This document shows positions 33,818 through 41,272 of a stretch of DNA of 64,000 nt, piece by piece (the first letter of the stretch is position 1; every line of letters starts with the position of its first letter). The notes under the pieces are model-generated. The model was not told the origin of the DNA. It was given only the letters and a program-made list of their open reading frames with translations, and made no database searches. The stretch covers positions 1,674,001-1,738,000 of the forward strand of contig NZ_CP053835.1 in NCBI RefSeq assembly GCF_013201725.1, given 5' to 3'. A program made the translations under genes and the position numbers. Source of the DNA: Arcobacter defluvii. GTDB lineage: Bacteria; Campylobacterota; Campylobacteria; Campylobacterales; Arcobacteraceae.

Positions 33818-34929
33818 TAAACAAAAGAATTTGCATTTAAAACTCGTTGTTTATTTAATTTTGGTAATTCACCATTCATATCTATAAAAGCATTAATAAA
33901 ATGCATTTCAAACTCTTTATAATCCAAAGTTTTGATTATCCTAAAATATACATCTTCATTTTTTTCCAAAAAATTCCTAATTTGCTCTGTATGCGCATAT
34001 TCAGAAGTATAAGTCCACAATCTCTTTTTTATATTTTTTGATGAACCTATATATAAAATACTATTTTTTGAAAAAGGATATTTATTTATTTTATTAGAAG
34101 ATAACTCATAAATTCCTTTTACATTATTTTCTAAATGTGAAATATTTAATTTATCTAATTTTTTTTTATCACAATAAAAATTTTCATGATATAAATAGAA
34201 ATTAAAAGATTTCTTTTTTTGTATTTTAGGAATTAAAAATTTATTTCTAATATCACAAACTGTTCTTCTTGATATTTTTATACCATATTTTTCAAATAAA
34301 ATTTCAGATAATTGAGAATCTCCTTTTAATAAACTTATATCAGAATTTATCAACTCCTTTATATATAAAGAGTACAAAAATCTTTTTGGAGGTATTAAAT
34401 AAGTCAATTTATATATATTATTTCCACATAAATATAAAACATTGTTCAAAATTTTTGACAAAATTGAAAGATCAATATAAGAATTATATTTTTCATAATA
34501 TTTAACAATAAATGTTTTTCTATCAAAGATATTTATATCTTGATAATAATTTGTATTCAAAAATTGTTTTTGTAGTGAAAACAAAAGAGAAACTACATTA
34601 AATATAGTTTCATTTTTAATATTTACATTTAAAAGTTTTAAATGATTATCATTTTCTAATTTCTCTTTATATTCAAATTTCAATAAAAAGAGTTTAAAAA
34701 AATATACTGTATCTTTTTTATATTTTAGATAAGAATTTTTTATTTCATTTGAAAAATAATTTTTTGATAAATATCTTATTGTGATTTTTTTATCTTTGCA
34801 AGCTTTTTTGAACCACTCTGTACATAAAATATTTTTTTTTAAATGATTAAAATAATTCTTAAAACTCATATTATAAAGTTTATTAATAAGTAAATAAAAC
34901 GGGATTTTTTTCATTTTGTATTCTAACAT
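33817..34929 (-). CDS. Sigma-54 DNA-binding-like domain fused to GIY-YIG nuclease domain
   Basis: This 370-residue protein has an unusual domain order. Residues about 107-237 resemble the DNA-binding part of sigma-54 (RpoN): TIFNVVSLLFSLQKQFL, then LSILSKILNNVLYL, then LSEILFEKYGIKISRRTV. The RpoN-box equivalent is SRRTVCDIRN at 220-229 (consensus ARRTVAKYRE). Residues 271-359 form a complete GIY-YIG domain: GIY at 272-274, YIG at 293-295, R303, E341 and N359. The first ~100 residues are helical, basic and unassigned; I see no clear sigma-54 activator- or core-binding region. It could be a site-specific nuclease or regulator at -24/-12-like sites. Start choice between M1 and M6 is open. Confidence 0.7.
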   Translation of the reverse strand: MLEYKMKKIPFYLLINKLYNMSFKNYFNHLKKNILCTEWFKKACKDKKITIRYLSKNYFSNEIKNSYLKYKKDTVYFFKLFLLKFEYKEKLENDNHLKLLNVNIKNETIFNVVSLLFSLQKQFLNTNYYQDINIFDRKTFIVKYYEKYNSYIDLSILSKILNNVLYLCGNNIYKLTYLIPPKRFLYSLYIKELINSDISLLKGDSQLSEILFEKYGIKISRRTVCDIRNKFLIPKIQKKKSFNFYLYHENFYCDKKKLDKLNISHLENNVKGIYELSSNKINKYPFSKNSILYIGSSKNIKKRLWTYTSEYAHTEQIRNFLEKNEDVYFRIIKTLDYKEFEMHFINAFIDMNGELPKLNKQRVLNANSFV

Positions 34930-34975
34930 AATGGCTTAAAAATTAAATATAAATAAAATGGAGGATTAATAGAAA

Positions 34976-34995
34976 GATAAGATAAGATAAGATAA
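34976..34995. repeat. Four tandem GATAA units
   Basis: Four exact copies of GATAA stand in the intergenic region between two divergent genes, about 100 bases before the kinase start. Such short repeats can change number by slippage and so alter promoter spacing. Confidence 0.6.
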
Positions 34996-35093
34996 TAACT
35001 TTTTAATTGGAAAAAATAATTTTATCTAAAAAATTAAAAGGAAATTCTTTTATTATTTAATAATTATAAATAAATTTAAAGGAGAGATAAAAT

Positions 35094-36104
35094 ATGTTTA
35101 GTAATAGAAAAAATGAAAACAGAGTTTTATTTTTTATAAAATATGCACCTCTTGTTATAATACTTATGTTTAATTTTTTTATTTCATTTTTTTTGTACTT
35201 TAACCATAATGAATTATTTGACTATTACTATAAAGAATTGATTTTTTTCTCCATTTTTATCTTTTTTGTATCTTTATATAGTTCATTTTTTATAACTAAC
35301 TTTTTAGAAAAATCTCTTTTAAAATATGTCAATGCTTTAATAGAAGAAAAAGAGAAAAATAAAAAAAAAGATTTTTTACTTTTTCAACAATCAAAATTAT
35401 CAACAATTGGTGAATTATTAGGAAATATTGTTCATCAATGGAGACAACCTTTAAATGTTATAACCATAACAGCAAGTGGCATAAAAATGCAAAAAGAATT
35501 AGGAATTATTGATAATAAAAAAGAGATTGAATTACTTGAAAAAATTATGAATAATATAAATTATTTATGTCAAACTGTAGATGATTTTAGAGATTTTTAT
35601 ACACCTCATACACCTAAAAGTAATTTTTTGATTAGTAATTGTATTGATAAATGCTTAAAAATTATTAATTCTCAATTTTCAAATAACGGCATATCTATAA
35701 AAAAAGAGATTGAGGATTTTAAAATATTTGGTTTTGAAAATCAACTTATGCAAATTCTTATTAATTTATTTAATAATTCAATTGACAAATTTGAAGAAAG
35801 TGATATAAAAAACAGAATTATCAAAATAAAAACCTCTCAAACTAACTCCAATTTTTCTATATCAATTATAGATAATGCAGGAGGAATAAATGAAAAAATT
35901 TTAACTAAAATTTTTGAACCTTACTTCACAACAAAAGGAGATAAAAAAGGAACAGGAATTGGTTTATATATGTCTTTACAAATTATACAAAAAAGTTTTA
36001 ATGGTATTATTTTGGTAAAAAATACACAATTTGAATACTTAAATAAAAATTATTTAGGTGCACTTTTTGAAATAGAACTACCAAAAACTCTAAATAGTGA
36101 ATAA
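35094..36104 (+). CDS. Membrane histidine kinase, orphan
   Basis: This 336-residue kinase has two membrane segments (about residues 14-36 and 46-68) and almost no periplasmic domain. A short coiled coil (KEKNKKKDFLLFQQSK) leads to the core: VHQWRQPLNV is the phosphoacceptor segment, with DNAGGINE and GTGIGLYMSLQ as ATP-binding boxes. AAAGGAG stands before the ATG. No receiver gene is adjacent, and the neighbours are a nuclease fusion and a hypothetical gene. It probably senses a membrane signal or works with a partner protein. Confidence 0.87.
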   Translation: MFSNRKNENRVLFFIKYAPLVIILMFNFFISFFLYFNHNELFDYYYKELIFFSIFIFFVSLYSSFFITNFLEKSLLKYVNALIEEKEKNKKKDFLLFQQSKLSTIGELLGNIVHQWRQPLNVITITASGIKMQKELGIIDNKKEIELLEKIMNNINYLCQTVDDFRDFYTPHTPKSNFLISNCIDKCLKIINSQFSNNGISIKKEIEDFKIFGFENQLMQILINLFNNSIDKFEESDIKNRIIKIKTSQTNSNFSISIIDNAGGINEKILTKIFEPYFTTKGDKKGTGIGLYMSLQIIQKSFNGIILVKNTQFEYLNKNYLGALFEIELPKTLNSE

Positions 36105-36118
36105 AAATAAAATTATTT

Positions 36119-36736
36119 TTATTCCATTCCAATTCTTAGAAATCCTGTAAATGCTGCATTATCAAAACTCACAGATTTATCTACATTTTTTTTCATCTCA
36201 TTTAAAACTTTTTTATAAGCATCATAAAACTCAAAACTAGGAGTTGGTTTATAAACTAAATCTTTTATTTCAAAATATTTAAGTACATTTTTTGTAGTTG
36301 TAGGTTTTATAAAATACTCAACTTGTCTATCGTTATAGTATAAAACAACAGAGATTATCGTCCATTTTGCAAGATTATATTGAGCTAAAAACTCAACTAA
36401 CCCCTCAAAACCATTTTTTTGATTTCCATGTAATAATTCATACAATTCTATACTTAACATATCTTTTTCATAAGAAGTCAGATTTGCTAACATATCTCTA
36501 AATTTTAGTTTATCAAACAATGAAACTAAAACAGATTTTTGAATAATTTTGAAAAAAGCATCAACAACTAAATTTGGATTAGAAAAATTCTCTTTTTTTA
36601 GATTTTCTTTTGTAAACTCTTCAAGTTTTGATGGATTAAACTTCTTCATAGTTGGAAAAAATTTTGCATCTTCAAAACCTGTTGGATAAAAAGTTAAAAA
36701 CTCGGCTTCCATATCTTTTAGTTTTTCTAAATTCAT
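36119..36736 (-). CDS. Hypothetical protein downstream of a TetR regulator
   Basis: This 205-residue soluble protein has no motif that I recognise. It has no signal peptide or clear membrane segment and is rich in aromatic residues (EFLTFYPTGFEDAKFFPTM at the start). A central alpha-helical stretch SYEKDMLSIELYELLHGN is visible. Its start is two bases after the TetR stop, so the two genes form one unit. That placement suggests it takes part in the response controlled by the regulator. It is probably a conserved hypothetical protein of the group. Confidence 0.75.
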   Translation of the reverse strand: MNLEKLKDMEAEFLTFYPTGFEDAKFFPTMKKFNPSKLEEFTKENLKKENFSNPNLVVDAFFKIIQKSVLVSLFDKLKFRDMLANLTSYEKDMLSIELYELLHGNQKNGFEGLVEFLAQYNLAKWTIISVVLYYNDRQVEYFIKPTTTKNVLKYFEIKDLVYKPTPSFEFYDAYKKVLNEMKKNVDKSVSFDNAAFTGFLRIGME

Positions 36737-36737
36737 A

Positions 36738-37313
36738 TTAACTCTTTTTAAATGACATTATATAAGAAGATAAAATATCTATCACATCTACGTAATCTTG
36801 GATATTTTGAGTAGCTTTTGCAGATAAAATAGCACCTTCAATAGTTGAAGCTATATAAAGAGCTAATTTTGTTGTATCACACTCTTTCATCTCATTTTTT
36901 TGTATTGCAATATCCAAAATATCTTTTATGTTTTTTCTAAATGTTTGATATATTTCTTCCATCAAAACTTTGAAATCTTCATCAATATTTGACATCTCTT
37001 GTACAACATTTGCAATAGGACAACCTTTGTTAAAATCTCTTTTTGTTGTATCTTTTAAACCATCTATAAAAGCTTCTAAGTAACCTGATTCTAAAGTAAG
37101 TATCAAAGAATATCTTTGAACAAATCTTTCATAAATTTTCTCTTTTATACAAACCAATGCCATATCTTTTTTATTTTCAAAAAAATGGTACATTGAGCCT
37201 TTGTGTACTTTTGCATTTTTTAAAATAGTGGTAAGTGATGCACCTTGATAACCTTTTGAGTAGATTTCATCAAAGGCTGAATCTATTAAATTTTTTCTTG
37301 TATTATTTTCCAT
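36738..37313 (-). CDS. TetR family regulator
   Basis: This 191-residue TetR-type repressor has an N-terminal helix-turn-helix (ASLTTILKNAKVHKGSMYHFFENK, quoted in part as LKNAKVHKGSMYHFF, about residues 30-48). The C-terminal domain (about 75-190) contains a GCPIANVVQEMS loop like that of YxaF/LmrA-type members. It is divergent from an AhpD-like gene. Two 16-base palindromes lie in the intergenic region, the obvious operators. A second promoter at 50.8 kb carries the same pair, so the regulon may be wider. The inducer is unknown. Confidence 0.88.
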   Translation of the reverse strand: MENNTRKNLIDSAFDEIYSKGYQGASLTTILKNAKVHKGSMYHFFENKKDMALVCIKEKIYERFVQRYSLILTLESGYLEAFIDGLKDTTKRDFNKGCPIANVVQEMSNIDEDFKVLMEEIYQTFRKNIKDILDIAIQKNEMKECDTTKLALYIASTIEGAILSAKATQNIQDYVDVIDILSSYIMSFKKS

Positions 37314-37335
37314 TTGGAATTATAACATTTTTTAC

Positions 37336-37385
37336 TTGACAAACTGGTCAAGTTTTATTAAAATTAGAGTTGACCAACTTGTCAA
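37336..37385. promoter_or_regulatory. Promoter with two TetR-type palindromic operators
   Basis: Two palindromes of form TTGAC-N6-GTCAA occupy 37336-37351 and 37370-37385, start to start 34 bases. The -35 hexamer TTGACA (37336-37341) is inside the first, and the -10 TAAAAT (37359-37364) lies between them after a 17-base spacer. Binding would block the promoter of the AhpD-like gene, and probably that of the TetR gene on the other strand. Confidence 0.8.
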
Positions 37386-37404
37386 CAAAAATAAAGGAAA
37401 TAAA

Positions 37405-37941
37405 ATGCCAATTATAAAAACATATGAAACAAATGAAGCAACCGGTGAATTACTAGAAATTTATAATGAAATTATAAAAGTAAGAGGAAGTGTTGGAAAT
37501 AATGCCAAACTATTTAGTTCAAGTCCTGAGCTTTTAAAACAGCAATTAGATTTTATAAAATATTACTCAACTCACCCTACTTTATCAATGCCATTACTTG
37601 CTAGTATTAGAATTTGTGTATCAAGCAAAGAAGAGTGTAATTTTTGTATCGATTTTAATACAGCAATGCTGGTAAATCATGCAAAATGGAGTCTTGAAGA
37701 AGTACAATCTATGAAAAAAGATTTAGATAGTTCAAAATTGACTCAAAAAGAAAATGCCCTTTTAAAATTTGTAATCAACTCTATGAAAAATCCTCACAAA
37801 GTAAATGAAAATGATATGAATGATTTAAGAAAGTTAGATTGGCAAGACAAAGATATAATAGATGCACTAAACCATGGAGCAAGAATGTTAGCAACAGATA
37901 TTTTATTTAACGCCTTTAAAATTGATGATTATAAGGCTTAA
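37405..37941 (+). CDS. Carboxymuconolactone decarboxylase/AhpD-like protein
   Basis: From the ATG at 37405 the product has 178 residues. The frame could be extended upstream to 37336, but that segment is the promoter with its operators, and AAAGGAAA precedes 37405. The fold is AhpD-like (CMD family). SSKEECNFCIDFNTAML carries the cysteine pair E-C-x-x-C of peroxidase-reductase members. A role in peroxide or electrophile defence is likely, as such CMD genes are often under TetR repressors. It is transcribed alone and ends in a hairpin. Confidence 0.85.
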   Translation: MPIIKTYETNEATGELLEIYNEIIKVRGSVGNNAKLFSSSPELLKQQLDFIKYYSTHPTLSMPLLASIRICVSSKEECNFCIDFNTAMLVNHAKWSLEEVQSMKKDLDSSKLTQKENALLKFVINSMKNPHKVNENDMNDLRKLDWQDKDIIDALNHGARMLATDILFNAFKIDDYKA

Positions 37942-37946
37942 GATTT

Positions 37947-37977
37947 CTAAGAAGTTTTGAAATTCAAAACTTCTTAG
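37947..37977. terminator. Hairpin between AhpD-like and yjdM genes
   Basis: Long complementary arms (CTAAGAAGTTTTGAA and complement) stand between two convergent stops, with only an A at the centre, so the loop uses a few arm bases. It is a probable bidirectional terminator. Confidence 0.65.
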
Positions 37978-37986
37978 TTGATTAAA

Positions 37987-38337
37987 TTAAGATTTTTTTA
38001 CAAACTCTTGTTTTAACTTGATAGCTCCAACACCTGTAACTTTACAGTCGATATTGTGACCATCATTTCCCTCAACAAGTCTAATACCTTTGATTTTAGT
38101 ACCAACTTTTATACCTGAAGAACTTCCTTTAACTTTTAAATCTTTTATAACAGTTACATCATCTCCATCTTGTAAAATAGTACCATTTGCATCTTTTACA
38201 ACTAATGTATCACCATCACTACTCTCTACAGATGAATCCTGAGACCACTCATGTGCACACTCAGGACAGATATATAAATCTCCATCTTCGTAAGTATATT
38301 CACTTCCACATTTTGGACAGTTTGGTAATTGACTCAT
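37987..38337 (-). CDS. yjdM: YjdM/PhnA family zinc-ribbon protein
   Basis: This 116-residue protein begins with a zinc ribbon (CPKCGSEY, then CPECAHEW; residues about 8-11 and 24-27). The characteristic YjdM/PhnA domain follows: [23 protein letters not shown], quoted in part, and [21 protein letters not shown], also in part. The length is typical (about 110). Despite the old PhnA name, it is not phosphonoacetate hydrolase and its function is unsettled. It is a single gene with a hairpin beyond its stop. Confidence 0.92.
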   Translation of the reverse strand: MSQLPNCPKCGSEYTYEDGDLYICPECAHEWSQDSSVESSDGDTLVVKDANGTILQDGDDVTVIKDLKVKGSSSGIKVGTKIKGIRLVEGNDGHNIDCKVTGVGAIKLKQEFVKKS

Positions 38338-38409
38338 TATTTTCCTTTAAACATTAAATGCCCTATTATACAATAATAATGCTTTCTTATAATTTTAATA
38401 GTTTTTTAA

Positions 38410-39465
38410 TCAAAAAATCACAACAGGTTTAATCAAATCTTTTGGCTTATCTTTCATTAAAAGTAAACCTTCTTCTATATGTTCCATACCATTAAATTTA
38501 TGAGTAATAAGTTTTTTAGGACTTATTCTATTTGTTTGTATTAAAGAAGCTAATTTTTCCATTCTTAGTCTTCCGCCTGGCATCAAACCACCAACTATTG
38601 TTTTATGAGCCATTCCATTTCCCCACTCAACTCTTGGAATTTGAATAAAATCGCCACTACCTAAATAATTTACATTTCCTATTCTTCCACCAGGTTTTAC
38701 TATTTTAACAGCTTGAACAAAAGTATCAGAATTTCCACCAGCAATGACAACTTTATCAACACCTTTTCCTTGTGTTTTTTCCATTATTTGCTCTACTATA
38801 TCACCTTCTCGGTAATTAATAATATCAGTTGCTCCAAACTCTTTAGCTATTTCAACACATTTTGGTCTTGAACCAACAGCAAATAATTTAGAAGCACCTC
38901 TTAAAGCTGCTCCTGCAACTGCCATCAATCCAACTGGTCCAATTCCTATAACACAAACACTATCTCCAAACTGAACATCAGCAAGTTCTACACCATGAAA
39001 ACCTGTAGGTACCATATCACATAACATTACAGCTTCTATTGGATCAACACCTTCTGGAATTAGTGCTAAATTTCCATCAGCATCATTTACATGAAAATAT
39101 TCTGCAAATACTCCATCTTTGAAGTTTGAAAATTTCCAACCAGCAAGCATACCACCTGAATGCATAGAATAACCTCTTTGAGCTTCTAAACTATTCCAAT
39201 CAGGAGTAATTGCTGGAACAACAACTTTATCACCGACTTTAAAATCTTTTACAAGTGAACCAACTTCTACTACTTCACCAACAGCTTCATGTCCTAAAAT
39301 CATATTATGTCTATCACCTAAAGCACCTGCCCAAACAGTATGAACATCAGAAGAACAAGGTGAAACAGCAATGGGTTTTACTATTGCATCCATTACACCA
39401 CACGTTGGTCTTTCTTTTTCAATCCATCCTATTTGCCCTATTTTTAACATTGCAAAACCTTTCAT
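38410..39465 (-). CDS. NADP-dependent secondary alcohol dehydrogenase (clostridial type)
   Basis: This 351-residue zinc alcohol dehydrogenase closely resembles Clostridium beijerinckii and Thermoanaerobacter secondary alcohol dehydrogenases, which are NADP-dependent and act on isopropanol/acetone. The catalytic zinc ligands are C37, H59 and D150, with E60 beside them. Residues known to give NADP preference are present: G198-S199-R200 and Y218. The start MKGFAML and the end KDKPKDLIKPVVIF match that family well. It is transcribed alone, with AGGAGA before the ATG. Acquisition from Firmicutes is plausible but not shown by codon use visible here. Confidence 0.9.
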   Translation of the reverse strand: MKGFAMLKIGQIGWIEKERPTCGVMDAIVKPIAVSPCSSDVHTVWAGALGDRHNMILGHEAVGEVVEVGSLVKDFKVGDKVVVPAITPDWNSLEAQRGYSMHSGGMLAGWKFSNFKDGVFAEYFHVNDADGNLALIPEGVDPIEAVMLCDMVPTGFHGVELADVQFGDSVCVIGIGPVGLMAVAGAALRGASKLFAVGSRPKCVEIAKEFGATDIINYREGDIVEQIMEKTQGKGVDKVVIAGGNSDTFVQAVKIVKPGGRIGNVNYLGSGDFIQIPRVEWGNGMAHKTIVGGLMPGGRLRMEKLASLIQTNRISPKKLITHKFNGMEHIEEGLLLMKDKPKDLIKPVVIF

Positions 39466-39576
39466 AATGGTTCTCCTCTTATAAGTAAAAATTATTATTT
39501 TAGTAATGTATCAAAACTATTATTAGTTTTTAGTTATTTATTACAAAAAAAATTATTTTTACCTATTTTTGCAATA

Positions 39577-40452
39577 TTAAAGTGCTGATGCCATATTTAA
39601 ATAATGATGTGCCATATATGAACTTCTTGCATATGGACTAGCTTTTACAAATTCAAATCCTAAATCATATGCCAATTTCTCATATCTTAAGAATTGCTCA
39701 GGTTTTACATATTCAATAACTTTTTCAAAATCTCCACTTGGTGCAAGATATTGACCTATACTTAAAAACTTACAACCAACAGCTAATAAATCTTTAAATA
39801 CTTGTACCATCTCCTCTTCTGTTTCACCAAGTCCTACCATCAAAGCACTTTTTGTTTGTACTTTATCTCCACCAAGTTCTTTTAGTTTTTTTAATACTTC
39901 TAAACTTCTTTCATAAGTACCATTTCTTCTAATTCTATATAAACTAGGAACTGTTTCTACATTATGTCCAATAATAGTAGCACCTGAAGCTATAACTCTT
40001 TTAAGACTTTCAACTTTACCTTTAAAATCAGGAATTAATATCTCAACTTTTGTATCAGGAGATTTTTCTATAATATCTTGTGTCACTCTAAAAAACTGTT
40101 CTGCTCCACCATCAGGCAAATCATCTCTTGCAGGACTTGTAATAACTACAAATTTAAGTCCAAGTCTTAAAACTGATGTTGTAACTTTTTGTATCTCACT
40201 TAAATCAACTTCTGTTGGTTTTCCTGTTGTTACATTACAATATGTACATCTTCTAGTACAAATATTTCCTAAAATTAAAAATGTTGCATTTTTATTTGCA
40301 AAACATTCACTAATATTTGGACATTTTGCTTCTTGACAAATAGTATGAAGTCCACCAACATCTTTTAGTAAATTTTCCATTTCTACTTGTGTATGTGGAG
40401 TTAGTTTTTTTCTTAACCACTCAGGTTTTTTAAATTTTATCTCTTTAGTCAT
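39577..40452 (-). CDS. lipA: Lipoyl synthase
   Basis: This 291-residue radical SAM enzyme inserts two sulfurs into protein-bound octanoyl chains. The auxiliary cluster cysteines C39, C44 and C50 and the radical SAM cluster CTRRCTYC (C65, C69, C72) are all present. The C-terminal SSYMA holds the serine ligand of the auxiliary cluster. Its ATG overlaps by four bases the stop of the upstream ligase gene. The divergent pyruvate dehydrogenase operon carries its main target, the E2 lipoyl domains. Confidence 0.97.
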   Translation of the reverse strand: MTKEIKFKKPEWLRKKLTPHTQVEMENLLKDVGGLHTICQEAKCPNISECFANKNATFLILGNICTRRCTYCNVTTGKPTEVDLSEIQKVTTSVLRLGLKFVVITSPARDDLPDGGAEQFFRVTQDIIEKSPDTKVEILIPDFKGKVESLKRVIASGATIIGHNVETVPSLYRIRRNGTYERSLEVLKKLKELGGDKVQTKSALMVGLGETEEEMVQVFKDLLAVGCKFLSIGQYLAPSGDFEKVIEYVKPEQFLRYEKLAYDLGFEFVKASPYARSSYMAHHYLNMASAL

Positions 40453-41168
40453 TTTTGTACCTTACATAATTCATTATATATATTTAATTCATTTTCATTT
40501 AATTGTGATTCTAAAAGTTCAGCATTAAAAGTTCGTTTAAATGCTTCTTTTAATTTTTCTATTGCTTCATCAAAAGTCAAATTTATAGAAAAATCTTCTA
40601 GACTTGCACCAAATTTTTCATCATTTTTTATACTTATTAAAGGGATTGAACCATGTTGAAAAATCACATTTTTTGCTCTTTTTTGTGCATTTCCACCAAT
40701 CTTTCTTCCATTAACAATTATATCATAAGCTTCAAATCCAACTTGACAAAAAGGACTTTTACTTAAAACTATACTTTCAATATCTTTTGCAAAAGAGGCA
40801 TTTAAACCTAAACTTTTGTAAAAATCAAGTATAAATGAGCAAATCAATTCATAAGTCTCTTTTACGTTCTTATTTTCTATAAAACTTGAAGGAATTACTA
40901 AAGAATACGAAATATCATGACCATGAAATAAGACTCCACCGCCTGTAATTCTTTTTGAAAAATTATTTTCATATTCTTTTAATAAATTATCATAGTCATT
41001 TAGATTTTGTCCTACACCAAATGTAATACCTTTTTCCCACGAATAAAGCCGTAAAATAGGCATACTATCATTTTTAAAAGATTTAAATAAAGCATTATCT
41101 ATATTTGTGTTACCAATTGAGTTAATATTATGTGATATAATCAATCTAAATTTTTTATTAAATATCAT
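40449..41168 (-). CDS. lplA: Lipoate-protein ligase/octanoyltransferase
   Basis: This 239-residue protein belongs to the biotin/lipoate ligase fold. RITGGGVLFHGHDISYSLV (about residues 73-91) is the substrate-binding block. The conserved lysine is in GGNAQKRAK (about 158-166). It attaches lipoate or octanoate to E2 subunits. It lacks the extra C-terminal domain of E. coli LplA, so an octanoyltransferase of the LipM type is equally possible; the symbol is provisional. It is the first gene of the lipoylation pair and is divergent from aceE. Confidence 0.82.
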   Translation of the reverse strand: MIFNKKFRLIISHNINSIGNTNIDNALFKSFKNDSMPILRLYSWEKGITFGVGQNLNDYDNLLKEYENNFSKRITGGGVLFHGHDISYSLVIPSSFIENKNVKETYELICSFILDFYKSLGLNASFAKDIESIVLSKSPFCQVGFEAYDIIVNGRKIGGNAQKRAKNVIFQHGSIPLISIKNDEKFGASLEDFSINLTFDEAIEKLKEAFKRTFNAELLESQLNENELNIYNELCKVQK

Positions 41169-41201
41169 CTATATTTATCCTAAAATAATTTATATAAGTG
41201 T

Positions 41202-41209
41202 ATTATAAT
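41202..41209. promoter_or_regulatory. Overlapping divergent -10 boxes (lplA/aceE)
   Basis: ATTATAAT reads TATAAT on both strands (41204-41209 plus, 41202-41207 minus). The two operons may thus share a control point, linking lipoylation to E2 synthesis. The pdh leader would be about 58 bases. Confidence 0.45.
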
Positions 41210-41272
41210 TTAAAGTTTATTAAAATTAGAAATTAATTATAAATTTTAAGATATTTTTTATAAAGGAGTTTT

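Noticed and set aside
33817-34929. Ordinary sigma-54 (rpoN) gene
   Set aside because: There is no clear activator-interaction or core-binding region, and the C-terminus is a GIY-YIG domain.
36738-37385. RutR-controlled pyrimidine system
   Set aside because: The palindromes look like RutR boxes, but the TetR protein and the neighbours (AhpD-like, hypothetical) do not match rut genes.
37336-37404. TTG at 37336 as start of the AhpD-like gene
   Set aside because: This TTG is the -35 hexamer and part of an operator; ATG 37405 has a proper ribosome site.
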